20,281 nt of DNA from Pseudomonadota bacterium (lineage in GTDB: Bacteria > Pseudomonadota > Gammaproteobacteria > Steroidobacterales > Steroidobacteraceae), in NCBI GenBank assembly GCA_021780395.1, contig JAJXYU010000196.1, positions 1 through 20,281 on the forward strand, in the 5' to 3' direction. The notes below the pieces were generated by a model that saw nothing but the letters and a program-made list of their open reading frames with translations, did not search any database and had not been told where the DNA came from. The position numbers and the translations under genes were made by a program. Positions 7,901-16,090 of this stretch are shown here, piece by piece. Every line of letters starts with the position of its first letter. Position 1 is the first letter of the stretch.

Positions 7901-8869
7901 TCAGATCTCGAAGAACGCCGCGTCCGCGGGCAATACCGGGTCGCGAACCGCGACCCGCAATTCCGGCTCCTTCAGCGACACGCGCGATCGCGGCGGAACG
8001 CTGTGCGCGAGGAATACCGAGCCACCGATCACGCTGTCCGCGCCGACCACCGTGCCGCCGCCGAGCACGGTCGCGTTTGCGTACAGCGTCACCCCGTCCT
8101 CGACGGTCGGGTGGCGTTTCCGCCCGCGGATGATCTGGCCATCCGCGTCGCGCGGGAACGAGAGGGCGCCGAGCGTGACGCCTTGGTAGAGCTTCACGCG
8201 CGCGCCGATCTCGGTCGTCTCGCCGATCACCACGCCGGTCGCATGGTCGATGAAGAATTCGGGGCCGATGCGTGCGCCCGGATGGATGTCGCAGCCGGTC
8301 CGCGAATGGGCCCATTCGGTCATGATCCGCGCGATCATCGGAACCCCGAGGGTGTGCAGTTCGTGGGCGATCCGGTACACGCCGACCGCGAGCACGCCGG
8401 GATACGCCAGGATGATCTCGTCGAGGCTCGTCGCGGCCGGGTCGCCTTCGTACGCGGCCTGCACGTCCCGGACCAGCATCCCGCGAATCGCCGGCAACCG
8501 CGCGAGGAACGCCTGGGTCAACCGCCGCGCACGCGGCGCGCACTCCGCGTCCTGCCCCGACCCGCCGCCGTCCGCGTCGCGCTCGCGGCCGTAGCACAGG
8601 CACTGCTCGATCTCCCGTTCGAGCATCGGGGTGAGCCGTTCGAGGATCTCCTCGACCCGCTTGCCGAGGTTCTCGCGGTCCGGCCCCCGCGGGCCGAAGT
8701 ACCCGGGGTACAACAAATCGAGGATCGTCTGGAGGATCTCCAGGATCGCATCGCGCGAAGGCAGATAGTGCCGCGACACGCAGACCGCGCGCGGGTCGTC
8801 GCGGAACGCGCACAGTAGCGCGGCGGTCACGCGCCGCCGGGCCGCCTCGGGTGTCTCGGGATCCGCCAT
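7901..8869 (-). CDS. cysE: Serine O-acetyltransferase (long form)
   Basis: A 322-residue cytoplasmic enzyme converting L-serine and acetyl-CoA to O-acetylserine, the substrate of CysK. An alpha-helical N-terminal half (about 1-185) precedes a left-handed beta-helix of hexapeptide repeats (about 192-290). Catalytic residues are visible: H209 in FIDHATGVVIGET, D194 in GCDIHPGARIG, and D143 in YEGDPAA. The N-terminal half is longer than in E. coli CysE (273 residues) and holds a Gly/Asp-rich insert near 95-110, as in long-type SATs. The final residue is Ile (FFEI), the residue that docks into the CysK active site in known cysteine synthase complexes. The start is ATG 8869 with GGAG about nine bases upstream. 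The gene begins 14 bases after the cysK stop, so cysK-cysE is an operon. Confidence 0.93.
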   Translation of the reverse strand: MADPETPEAARRRVTAALLCAFRDDPRAVCVSRHYLPSRDAILEILQTILDLLYPGYFGPRGPDRENLGKRVEEILERLTPMLEREIEQCLCYGRERDADGGGSGQDAECAPRARRLTQAFLARLPAIRGMLVRDVQAAYEGDPAATSLDEIILAYPGVLAVGVYRIAHELHTLGVPMIARIMTEWAHSRTGCDIHPGARIGPEFFIDHATGVVIGETTEIGARVKLYQGVTLGALSFPRDADGQIIRGRKRHPTVEDGVTLYANATVLGGGTVVGADSVIGGSVFLAHSVPPRSRVSLKEPELRVAVRDPVLPADAAFFEI

Positions 8870-8883
8870 CGCCGCCGCTCCGT

Positions 8884-9867
8884 TCAGCCGACCGCCTGCA
8901 TCTTCTCGACCTCGTCGAACAAGCCTTCGAACAGGGCGCCGGACAGATACCGCTCGCCGGCGTCCGGCAGGATCGCGACGATCGTCTTGCCGCGCTGCGC
9001 GGGCTCATGCGCGAGGCGCAGCGCGGCTGCCATCGCCGCACCGCAGGAAATGCCGCACAGGATCCCCTCCTCGCGGGCGAGGCGGCGGGCGACCGCGATC
9101 GCTTCCTCGTTGCTGACCAGCTCGGCGCGATCGAGCAACGTGAGATCGAGGTTGCGGGGAATGAAGCCGGCGCCGAGCCCCTGGATCTTGTGGGGAGCGG
9201 GCGTCAGCGGCTGGCCCGCGAGGGTCTGGGTGATCACCGGCGAGGCCGCCGGTTCCACCGCGACCGTGAGAATCGGCTTGCCGCGCGTCCGCTTGATGTA
9301 CCGCGACACACCGGTCAGCGTGCCACCCGTGCCGACGCCGGACACCAGAACGTCGATCTGCCCGTCGGTATCCGCCCAGATCTCGGGGCCGGTCGTCGTT
9401 TCGTGAATGCCCGGGTTGGCCGGATTGTCGAACTGCCGCATCAACAGGTATTGGCGCGGATCCGCCGCGGCGAGCTCCTCGGCCTTGGCGATCGCGCCCT
9501 TCATTCCCTTCGCGCCCGGCGTGAGGATCAAGCGCGCGCCGAGCGCGACCAGGACCTTGCGCCGTTCCATGCTCATCGTCTCGGGCATCGTCAGCACGCA
9601 TCCGTAGCCGCGCGCCGCGGCCGCATACGCGAGCGCGATGCCGGTGTTGCCGCTGGTCGCCTCGACGATCGACATCCCGGGCTGCAGCACGCCGCGCGCC
9701 TCCGCGTCCCAGACCATCGCGGCGCCGATCCGGCATTTGACCGAATACGCGGGGTTGCGTCCCTCGATCTTCGCGACGACCGTGGCGCCCGCGCCCGCGG
9801 TCAGCCGGTTGATGCGCACGAGCGGCGTACGGCCGATGGATCGCGTGTTGTCCTCGAAAATCTGCAT
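8884..9867 (-). CDS. cysK: Cysteine synthase A (O-acetylserine sulfhydrylase)
   Basis: A 327-residue PLP enzyme making L-cysteine from O-acetylserine and sulfide. The PLP lysine lies in [12 protein letters not shown] near residues 38-49. The substrate loop [12 protein letters not shown] is near 69-80, the phosphate loop is [11 protein letters not shown], and CGISCGAA is near the C-terminus. SVKCRIG is the CysK form. The start is ATG 9867, preceded by GAGGT about five bases upstream; the longer open frame upstream is not homologous. It is the first gene of the cysK-cysE operon. The 130 bases upstream contain a candidate LysR-type binding site. Confidence 0.96.
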   Translation of the reverse strand: MQIFEDNTRSIGRTPLVRINRLTAGAGATVVAKIEGRNPAYSVKCRIGAAMVWDAEARGVLQPGMSIVEATSGNTGIALAYAAAARGYGCVLTMPETMSMERRKVLVALGARLILTPGAKGMKGAIAKAEELAAADPRQYLLMRQFDNPANPGIHETTTGPEIWADTDGQIDVLVSGVGTGGTLTGVSRYIKRTRGKPILTVAVEPAASPVITQTLAGQPLTPAPHKIQGLGAGFIPRNLDLTLLDRAELVSNEEAIAVARRLAREEGILCGISCGAAMAAALRLAHEPAQRGKTIVAILPDAGERYLSGALFEGLFDEVEKMQAVG

Positions 9868-9951
9868 GTTGCACCTCGTGGCGCCGCGCCGGCGGCGGCA
9901 GCGCATGTAATCAAAGCAAGGATTGTCCCTCTTGGCTAGGCGCCTTGCACA

Positions 9952-9966
9952 ATAGCCAATGGTTAT
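9952..9966. promoter_or_regulatory. Candidate LysR-type regulator site upstream of cysK
   Basis: ATAGCCAATGGTTAT is a near-palindrome (ATARCC-N3-GGYTAT, one G/T mismatch pair) containing the T-N11-A core that defines LysR-type boxes. It is centred about 92 bases upstream of the cysK start codon. CysB, the usual regulator of sulfur assimilation genes, is a LysR-type protein, so this is a reasonable operator for it. CysB sites are poorly conserved, and no cysB gene is in the window. Confidence 0.3.
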
Positions 9967-9988
9967 GCGGGGCTGCCCGTCGGTTATG
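9961..9988. repeat. Direct repeat GGTTATG, 21-bp phase
   Basis: GGTTATG occurs at 9961-9967 and again at 9982-9988, two helical turns apart, on the upstream side of the cysK promoter and just beyond the stop of the GGDEF-EAL gene. The first copy is also the right half of the candidate LysR-type palindrome, so the second could be an accessory contact site. A chance match is possible at this length. Confidence 0.3.
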
Positions 9989-9997
9989 ACGGCGGCG

Positions 9998-12295
9998 TCA
10001 GCCCGGAATCGGGGCCATCGCGAGCGGCTGGGGCCGGGCGATCGCGAAGCCCTGGACGAAGTCGATCCCCATCCGCTTGACCGCATCGAGCGAACTCTGG
10101 TCCTCGACCTGCTCCGCGACGACCCGGAAATTGAGTGTCCGCGACAGGTCGACCATCGCGGCGACCATGGCCTGGTTCACCGCGTCGTTCGCGAGGTTGC
10201 GGATGAACGAACCGTCGATCTTCAGGTAGTCCATCGGCAGGGTCCGCAGATTCGCGAACGAGCTCAACCCGCTCCCGAAATCATCGAGCGCGAACTCACA
10301 ACCCATGCCGTGCAGCACCTCGACGAAGCGGCGCGCATGATCGAGGTTCGCGACGACCGAGCTCTCGGTGACTTCGAAACAGATGTCGCCCGGCACCGCG
10401 CCGGTGTGATCGAAGCAGTCGACGACGAATTCGAGGAAGCTGGCATCTCCGAGCGTCTGCCCTGCGATGTTGATCCCGACACTGCGGCCCGGCGGCAGAC
10501 GCAACGCCCCCCGCCCGAGCGCCGAGAGCACCGCCTGCACGACCCAGCGATCCACATGGGGCATCAGGCGATAGCGCTCGGCCGCCCGGATGAACTCCGC
10601 CGGAGCCGCGTGGGTCGCACCGCCCGGGCGCAGCCGCAGCAACACCTCGAGCGCGGGTCCGCGCACGCTGTCCCGCTGGGCGTGCACGATCGGCTGGAAG
10701 TAGAGCTCGAAAGCGTCGTTGCGCAGCGCGTTCTGCAGCTCCTGGAGCCACTGGATCTCGCCGCTGTGGCGGGCCGTCGCCTCCTCCCGGGAGGAATAGA
10801 CGTGCACCTTCACGCCCTCCTGCTTCTTCGCGACGTAGCAGGCCGAATCGGCGGCGTTCAGTGTGTCCTCGATCGTCGTGGCGTCGCGGCCGATCTCGAT
10901 CAAGCCGACGCTCACGCCGATGTTGAAGATCTTGTCGCGCCGCACGAACCGGTAGTCACCGACCGATCGCACGACGTCGTCGGCGATCTGCCGGGCCTTG
11001 TCGAGCGGGCAGCCGGTGAGCAGCAGCGCGAACTCGTCCCCGCCGATCCGGCCGACGGTGTCGGAATCGCGCACCGCATCCTTGATCAGCGCGGCGACTT
11101 CGCGCAGCAGGTTGTCACCCGCCGAGTGCCCGCAGGTATCGTTGACGACCTTGAAGCGATCGAGATCGAGATAGGCGAGCGCATGGGTGACGTCGCCCTG
11201 GCGCGCCGAGTCGATCGCCTCCTGCAGCCGCCGTTCGAACTCGCGGCGGTTCACGAGACCGGTGAGGGCATCGTGACTTGCCTGATAGGTCATCTGTCGG
11301 GTCATGCCCCGCCATTCGCTGGCGTCGTGCAGCACGATCACCGCGCCCGTGGTGTCGCCGGCCTCACCATGCAACGGCGCCACGTTGATCTCGACCGCAC
11401 GCTCCGCGGCGCCGTTCGCGGGCACGAGTATCGTGCGCTTGCCGACCGCGAGGCGCTGCCCGGTCGCGAACACCTTGCGCACCGGATCGGTGATCGGCTG
11501 CCGATCGGACTCCTCGATCAGCGCGGCCACCTCCGGCAGGGACTTGCCGAGCAGCGCGTCCGCCGGCGCGCCGAGCAGCTGCGCGGCGGCCTGGTTCGCA
11601 TAGTCGATCCGGGCGTCGGCGTCGACCGTGAGGACCGCCTGCCCCATCGCGTCGAGGGTCGCGAGCGCCCGGGGGCGGGGCGTCTCCTGCCGATCCTCCG
11701 GCAACATCTCGATCGCGGTCAGCAGCAGCACCGGCTCGCCGGCGTTGTCGATCAGCGCGCTCGACAGCTCGACGCGGGTGACCTGGCCCTGGGGGCCGAT
11801 CAACTCCACCTCGTAGCGTTCCGCGGCCGGCTGTCCCGCGAGACGGCGCGCGAGATTCTGCTCGACGAGATCGACGTACTCCGGCGCGACGAAATTCGCG
11901 AGCGGCTGACCGATCACCTGCTCGCGGGTCGTCCCGAGAAGGTCCAGGAATCGGGGGTTCGCGAACAAGATGCGTTCGCGGGTGACGACGACCGCCTCGT
12001 GCACGGACTCGACCAGCCGCTGGAAGAGCTGTTCGCGGTCATGGCAGCGCGCGCCGCGGCGCTCCAGGTTCTCGAGCAGCTGGTTCACCGCGCCGCCGAG
12101 TTCCTCGACACGGGCGCCCTGCCCGTCGACCGGAACCCGGGCGGAGGGCTCGGGATCCTGGGTCATCACGCGGATCCGCCGCGAGATCACCTCGATCGCC
12201 CGGGTCTCGCGCCGGCGGCGCGCATGCAGGACACCGAGCCATACGGCGAGTAGCGCCGTGCTCGCGAGCCACAACCAGCTGGACGGTGAGCTCAA
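9998..12295 (-). CDS. Membrane-anchored PAS-PAS-GGDEF-EAL c-di-GMP protein
   Basis: About 765 residues from the TTG at 12295. Order: one membrane helix at 7-23, an Arg-rich juxtamembrane linker, PAS 1 near 90-195, PAS 2 near 209-326, GGDEF near 339-503, EAL near 516-761. The GGDEF motif is exact (418-422), and RDSD five residues before it is an inhibitory I-site. In the EAL domain the signature reads EVL (550-552), but the metal and catalytic set is kept: [38 protein letters not shown]. Both cyclase and phosphodiesterase activity are thus possible. The start is uncertain: the frame is open to 12472, with ATG at 12421. TTG 12295 is preferred because GAGGG lies five bases upstream and the membrane helix follows directly. 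It diverges from pcm; no clear promoter is seen in the gap. Confidence 0.88.
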   Translation of the reverse strand: MSSPSSWLWLASTALLAVWLGVLHARRRRETRAIEVISRRIRVMTQDPEPSARVPVDGQGARVEELGGAVNQLLENLERRGARCHDREQLFQRLVESVHEAVVVTRERILFANPRFLDLLGTTREQVIGQPLANFVAPEYVDLVEQNLARRLAGQPAAERYEVELIGPQGQVTRVELSSALIDNAGEPVLLLTAIEMLPEDRQETPRPRALATLDAMGQAVLTVDADARIDYANQAAAQLLGAPADALLGKSLPEVAALIEESDRQPITDPVRKVFATGQRLAVGKRTILVPANGAAERAVEINVAPLHGEAGDTTGAVIVLHDASEWRGMTRQMTYQASHDALTGLVNRREFERRLQEAIDSARQGDVTHALAYLDLDRFKVVNDTCGHSAGDNLLREVAALIKDAVRDSDTVGRIGGDEFALLLTGCPLDKARQIADDVVRSVGDYRFVRRDKIFNIGVSVGLIEIGRDATTIEDTLNAADSACYVAKKQEGVKVHVYSSREEATARHSGEIQWLQELQNALRNDAFELYFQPIVHAQRDSVRGPALEVLLRLRPGGATHAAPAEFIRAAERYRLMPHVDRWVVQAVLSALGRGALRLPPGRSVGINIAGQTLGDASFLEFVVDCFDHTGAVPGDICFEVTESSVVANLDHARRFVEVLHGMGCEFALDDFGSGLSSFANLRTLPMDYLKIDGSFIRNLANDAVNQAMVAAMVDLSRTLNFRVVAEQVEDQSSLDAVKRMGIDFVQGFAIARPQPLAMAPIPG

Positions 12296-12464
12296 TTGGA
12301 CCCTCGCGCTCGATGATTCGCATCCCTGTTGAAATACGGCGTCGAGCCGCGCATGGATCCTGGAATCATCGTGGCGCTGAGGATAGCGCAGGCCGTGGCG
12401 TCGCTTGCGCAAATTGACCATAATCAGCGAGATGGAAATCCTTCCCGCAGCGAGCAAGGCACCG

Positions 12465-13115
12465 ATGGACACACGCGCCGCCCGACGACAGATGGTCGAT
12501 CAACAGATCCGCACCTGGGACGTGCTCGACGCGCGGGTGCTCGACGCGCTCGCCGCGATACCCCGCGAAGCCTTCGTGCCGACGGCGTACCGATCCGTCG
12601 CGTTCGCGGACGCGCCGCTGCCGATCGGGTTCGGCCAGACGATGCTCGCGCCGAAGCTCCACGGCCGCATCCTCCAGGCGCTCGACGTCGATCCGGCGGA
12701 TTCGGCGCTCGAGGTCGGCACGGGCACGGGCTACCTCGCCGCCTGTCTGACCAAGCTCGCGGCGAGAACGAAGTCGATCGACATCCATCCGCCGTTCATC
12801 GACCAGGCGCGCGCGACCTTGGCGGCGTTGCCGCTCGCGCCGGTCGAACTCGAGGTGCGCGACGCGTTCTCACCGCAAGCGCTCGGCGAGTACGACGTGA
12901 TCGCGTTGACCGGCTCGATGCCGCGCTACGACCGCCGGTTCGAGCATTCGCTCACCGTCGGCGGACGCCTGTTCGCGGTGGTCGGGACCGCGCCGGTGAT
13001 GGAGGCGATGCTCGTACGCCGGGTCGGGCCCGACGAATGGGTCCGCGAGACGCTGTTCGAGACGGTGATCGAACCGTTGATCGGCGCGCCCGCGACGGAA
13101 AAGTTCGTGTTCTGA
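12465..13115 (+). CDS. Protein-L-isoaspartate O-methyltransferase-like protein
   Basis: A 216-residue SAM-dependent methyltransferase of the Pcm family. The N-terminal MVDQQIRTWDVLDARVL and IPREAFVP match the family opening. SAM motif I is LEVGTGTGYLAA (near 80-91), with the acidic residue of motif II in KSIDIH. The substrate loop, GQTISQP in canonical repair enzymes, reads GQTMLAP here. This divergent subgroup may therefore not repair isoaspartate. The start is ATG 12465 with AAGG six bases upstream; ATG 12432 and an upstream TTG have no suitable ribosome site. Its TGA overlaps the ATG of the rhodanese gene by one base, so the two are translationally coupled. Confidence 0.85.
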   Translation: MDTRAARRQMVDQQIRTWDVLDARVLDALAAIPREAFVPTAYRSVAFADAPLPIGFGQTMLAPKLHGRILQALDVDPADSALEVGTGTGYLAACLTKLAARTKSIDIHPPFIDQARATLAALPLAPVELEVRDAFSPQALGEYDVIALTGSMPRYDRRFEHSLTVGGRLFAVVGTAPVMEAMLVRRVGPDEWVRETLFETVIEPLIGAPATEKFVF

Positions 13116-13438
13116 TGGTGACCGGCATCTCGCCGGAACAGCTGGTCGAGCGTCGCCGGCGCGGCGAACCGATCGTGCTCGTCGACGTGCGCGAGCCTTG
13201 GGAAACCGAATTCGCCCCCGTGCCCGGCGAGCACCGGCGGATTCCGATGGGCCGGATTCCCGACCGCCTGGGCGAGCTCGACCCGAACGCGGTCACGGTC
13301 GTGATCTGCCACGCGGGCGTGCGCAGTCTCGCGGTCGCGCACTTCCTCGAGCGTCACGGCTTCGCCACGGTGCTCAATCTGACCGGTGGGATCGACGCCT
13401 GGTCGATCGCCGTGGATCCGTCGATACCGCGCTATTAG
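13115..13438 (+). CDS. Single-domain rhodanese-like sulfurtransferase
   Basis: A 107-residue cytoplasmic rhodanese-homology protein. VLVDVREPWE (21-30) is the N-terminal rhodanese motif, and CHAGVRS (C65-S71) is the six-residue active loop with the catalytic cysteine that carries persulfide. LTGGIDAW near the end is the C-terminal signature. GlpE/PspE-like size and loop suggest sulfur transfer to a small acceptor, but the partner is unknown. It starts one base inside the pcm-like stop codon. The last 65 bases, encoding about 21 residues, overlap the 3' end of waaA on the other strand. Confidence 0.9.
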   Translation: MVTGISPEQLVERRRRGEPIVLVDVREPWETEFAPVPGEHRRIPMGRIPDRLGELDPNAVTVVICHAGVRSLAVAHFLERHGFATVLNLTGGIDAWSIAVDPSIPRY

Positions 13439-14726
13439 CGCCCGCGACTCCATCGATCGCGCTCGGTCCGAGCCCGCTGTCCAGCCATTCCACCAGGCGT
13501 GCAACGCCACCCCGCTGCGTCGCGACGGTCCGACGGCCGATCGCGCCGATTCGCGCACGCTCCGCCGGATCCGCGAGCCATCGCGCGAGCTGTACGCCGA
13601 GTTCGGCCGTATCGGCGACGATCCGCGCCGCGCCGGCCGCGGTCAGCAGCGCGGCGGCCTCGCGGGCGCTGTCGAGCGACGGTCCGGTGAGCACCGGCAC
13701 GCCGACCGCGGCGGGCTCGAGCAGGTTGTGACCCCCGATCGGAACCAGGCTGCCGCCGACGAACGCGACGTCCGCGGCCGCGTAGTAGCTCGGCAACTCG
13801 CCGATCGTGTCGAGCAGCAGCACCGGGACCTGAGGCGGGACCCGTCCGCCTTCGCTGCGTCGCGCGAAGCGCCAACCCCCGCCGTGCAGAAGCGACGCGA
13901 CCGCTTCGAAACGCTGCGGATGCCGCGGCGCCAGGATCAGCAACGCATCCGGCAGGGACTTCAGCAGGTTCCGGTGCACCTCGAGCACCGCGCGTTCCTC
14001 GCCGGCATGGGTGCTGCCCGCGACCCAGATCGGTCGCGCGCCGAGGTCGGTTGCTCGCAATGCGCTCGCGCGGGCCGGCAGCGTCGGGTCGATGTCGAGG
14101 TCGAACTTCACGTTCCCCAGCACGCGCGTCCGGGCCGGGTCCGCGCCGATCTGCCGGAAGCGCTCGGCGTCCGCCTCGGTCTGCGCGGCGATCGCGACAC
14201 CAGGACCGAACAGGCCGCGAAACAGCGCGCCGCCGCGCCGATAGCGCACCACCGAGCGCGCCGAGAGCCGCGCACTCGCGAGCACGAGCGGAATTGCGCG
14301 GCGCGCGCAAGCCTCGAACAGGGTCGGCCAGAGCTCCGTCTCCATGATCACGCCGAACGCGGGGCGTGCGCGGTCGAGGAAGCGCGCGACCGCGCCGGGC
14401 GTATCGTAGGGTAGGTAGCGCACGTCGACGTCGTCGCCGAACGCCGTGCGGGCCTGCGCCCGTCCGGTCGGCGTCGCGGTCGTGATCACGAAGTGCCGGT
14501 GCGGATGTCGTTCGCGAAGCGCACGCACCAGCGGCACGGCCGCGATGACTTCGCCGAGCGAGACCGCGTGCAGCCAGATCGCGCCTCCCGCGCCGCGCGC
14601 CGGACCGAAACCGAAGCGCTCGGCGAATCCCGCGCGATACGCCGGATCGCGGACCGCCCGCAGCAGCGTCACCGACGCCGCGATCGGCACCAGGATCCGG
14701 ATCAGCATGCGGTAGACCGATCGCAT
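13374..14726 (-). CDS. waaA: 3-deoxy-D-manno-octulosonic acid (Kdo) transferase
   Basis: A 450-residue GT-B glycosyltransferase that transfers Kdo from CMP-Kdo to lipid IVA at the inner face of the inner membrane. An N-terminal hydrophobic anchor (about 4-24) is followed by IWLHAVSLGEV, which holds the catalytic-base Glu. TTATPTGR, METELWP, NVKFD, GSTHAGEE, PRHPQRF and GGHNLLEPAAVGVP follow in the usual order. Family members are usually about 420-430 residues; the extra ~25-residue Ser/Arg-rich tail lies opposite the rhodanese 3' end. The start is ATG 14726, 12 bases after the kdkA stop, so the genes form an operon. Pairing with a Kdo kinase suggests addition of a single Kdo, as in Haemophilus, but this cannot be read from the sequence alone. 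Confidence 0.95.
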   Translation of the reverse strand: MRSVYRMLIRILVPIAASVTLLRAVRDPAYRAGFAERFGFGPARGAGGAIWLHAVSLGEVIAAVPLVRALRERHPHRHFVITTATPTGRAQARTAFGDDVDVRYLPYDTPGAVARFLDRARPAFGVIMETELWPTLFEACARRAIPLVLASARLSARSVVRYRRGGALFRGLFGPGVAIAAQTEADAERFRQIGADPARTRVLGNVKFDLDIDPTLPARASALRATDLGARPIWVAGSTHAGEERAVLEVHRNLLKSLPDALLILAPRHPQRFEAVASLLHGGGWRFARRSEGGRVPPQVPVLLLDTIGELPSYYAAADVAFVGGSLVPIGGHNLLEPAAVGVPVLTGPSLDSAREAAALLTAAGAARIVADTAELGVQLARWLADPAERARIGAIGRRTVATQRGGVARLVEWLDSGLGPSAIDGVAGANSAVSTDPRRSTRRRSHRSD

Positions 14727-14738
14727 CGGCGCGCCCGG

Positions 14739-15539
14739 TCAACCCACCGGCCGTGGCACGGCGGCGCGCTCCGCCGCGTACGCGCGCAGGAGTTCGCGCC
14801 ACCCGGCGTCGAATGCGAGGGACGTCCGGTCCGCGCCGATCTTCGATAATGAGCGACGCAGGCGCCGCAGGTTGCGCATGGTCCACCGGCCATCCGTGCG
14901 CACGCGGCCGCGGTCGAAGTCGATGAAGCTGACCCGCCCGGCGTCGTCGACGAGTACGTTGTGCGCGTTCAGGTCGGCATGATCGACACCCTCGCGATGC
15001 AGTTGCGCGATCGCGGCGCCGAGCGCGCGCCAGAGCTCGGGCGGCAAGGTCCCGTCGGTCAGCCGTTCACTGAGCGGCCGCGCGTCCGGGATCCGCGCGG
15101 TGATGAGATCGCAGCGGTAGTACGGGCCACGGCGGCGATACGCGGCCGCAATCGGCTGCGGCACCGGCACGCCGCGCCGCCACAGGTGCTCGAGCAGCCG
15201 CCACTCGGCGAACGCGCGCACCCGATCCTCGCCGGTCCACAGGTAACGATCCTCGAGGAAACGCGCGACGAACCCGCCGCGCCGATAATGACGCAGCACC
15301 CACGCGCCGGCGCCATCGTCGACGAACCAGGTGGCGCCGCGGCCGCGCGTCGCCGGAACCACGGCGGCGCGACGCGACCACTGCTGTGGATCGAAGATCG
15401 CCTCGGCAGGCACCCCGGCCCACGCCGGCACACCGCCCTCCCCGGCGAGCATCGCGCCCGCGTCGGTCGTGATGCGCCGGCCGGATCCCCTGATGATGTT
15501 CGCCCCCTCGTACAGCGGCCACCGAGCGGAGTCTAGCAT
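14739..15539 (-). CDS. kdkA: 3-deoxy-D-manno-octulosonic acid kinase
   Basis: A 266-residue kinase of the KdkA/WaaP family that phosphorylates lipid-linked Kdo at O-4 using ATP. GRGATWF (66-72) is the nucleotide loop, with LRHYRRGG (82-89) and an invariant-type E (RAFAEWRLL) after it. VDHADLNAHNVL (185-196) supplies the catalytic Asp (D189), and FIDFDRG (205-211) the metal Asp. These match Haemophilus-type KdkA, including the DLNAHN signature. The ATG at 15539 is used; a GTG one codon upstream is also open. No strong Shine-Dalgarno is seen. It lies upstream of waaA in the same operon and diverges from the DUF6165 gene, with 61 bases between. Confidence 0.93.
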   Translation of the reverse strand: MLDSARWPLYEGANIIRGSGRRITTDAGAMLAGEGGVPAWAGVPAEAIFDPQQWSRRAAVVPATRGRGATWFVDDGAGAWVLRHYRRGGFVARFLEDRYLWTGEDRVRAFAEWRLLEHLWRRGVPVPQPIAAAYRRRGPYYRCDLITARIPDARPLSERLTDGTLPPELWRALGAAIAQLHREGVDHADLNAHNVLVDDAGRVSFIDFDRGRVRTDGRWTMRNLRRLRRSLSKIGADRTSLAFDAGWRELLRAYAAERAAVPRPVG

Positions 15540-15600
15540 CACGACGCGCGGCTTTTTTCGCTAGAATCCCAGGCCTTGGAAACTGACGCGTGGGGCGCGG

Positions 15601-16008
15601 ATGAGCCCGATTTCGGTACCGGTGTCACCCGGTGAACTGCTCGACAAGATCACGATCCTCGAGATCAAGTCGGCCAAGATGGCCGACCCGGGCAAGCTCG
15701 CGAACGTCCGCCGCGAGCTCGACGAGTTGCGGCACGCGTGGGCGGAGTCCGCCTATGGGACGACCGACGTCGCGGCGGACCAGGCTGCGCTGCACGCGGT
15801 GAACGAGCGCCTGTGGCGCATCGAGGACGACATCCGCGCGAAGGAACGCGCGCAGTCCTTCGACCGGGAGTTCATCGAGCTCGCGCGGGCGGTGTACTTC
15901 GAGAACGACGAACGAGCCGCGATCAAGCGGCGCATCAACACCCGTCTCGGTTCGGCGCTGGTCGAGGAGAAATCGTATCGGGATTACCGCGGCGAAGGCA
16001 CGGGCTGA
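15601..16008 (+). CDS. DUF6165 family protein, function unknown
   Basis: A 135-residue soluble protein with no signal peptide. The sequence opens with PVSPGELLDKITILEIKSAK, continues with NVRRELDEL, VNERLWRIEDDIRAKE and ENDERAAIKRRIN, and ends with LVEEKSYRDY. This matches my recollection of DUF6165, a small family of unknown function. It is almost entirely alpha-helical with long charged amphipathic helices (about 10-60 and 65-120), suggesting a helical hairpin or coiled-coil dimer. GGGGCG lies just upstream of ATG 15601, and TAGAAT (15562-15567) is a good -10 without a matching -35. Divergent placement beside kdkA-waaA suggests a link to lipopolysaccharide or surface sugars; this is inference only. 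Confidence 0.85.
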   Translation: MSPISVPVSPGELLDKITILEIKSAKMADPGKLANVRRELDELRHAWAESAYGTTDVAADQAALHAVNERLWRIEDDIRAKERAQSFDREFIELARAVYFENDERAAIKRRINTRLGSALVEEKSYRDYRGEGTG

Positions 16009-16056
16009 GCGTCGCGCCATACAGACTGGGCGTCGCCGAAGGGACTGAACGTCGCC
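16003..16056. repeat. Three imperfect ~14-bp direct repeats
   Basis: Copies of G-R-C-T-G-R-R-C-G-T-C-G-C-S begin at 16003, 16024 and 16043, spaced 21 and 19 bases. The first overlaps the stop of the DUF6165 gene; the others fill the gap before the zinc-finger gene stop at 16091. A short hairpin, GGCGC-CTC-GCGCC, lies at about 16063-16075. The array could be a degenerate duplication or a protein-binding site. Confidence 0.35.
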
Positions 16057-16090
16057 TTGGGGGGCGCCTCGCGCCGGCGGGAGCCGCTCG

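Noticed and set aside
9959..12253. Long plus-strand open frame opposite the GGDEF-EAL gene
   Set aside because: Arg/His/Asp-rich low-complexity translation with no motif; the minus-strand protein has complete PAS, GGDEF and EAL motifs.
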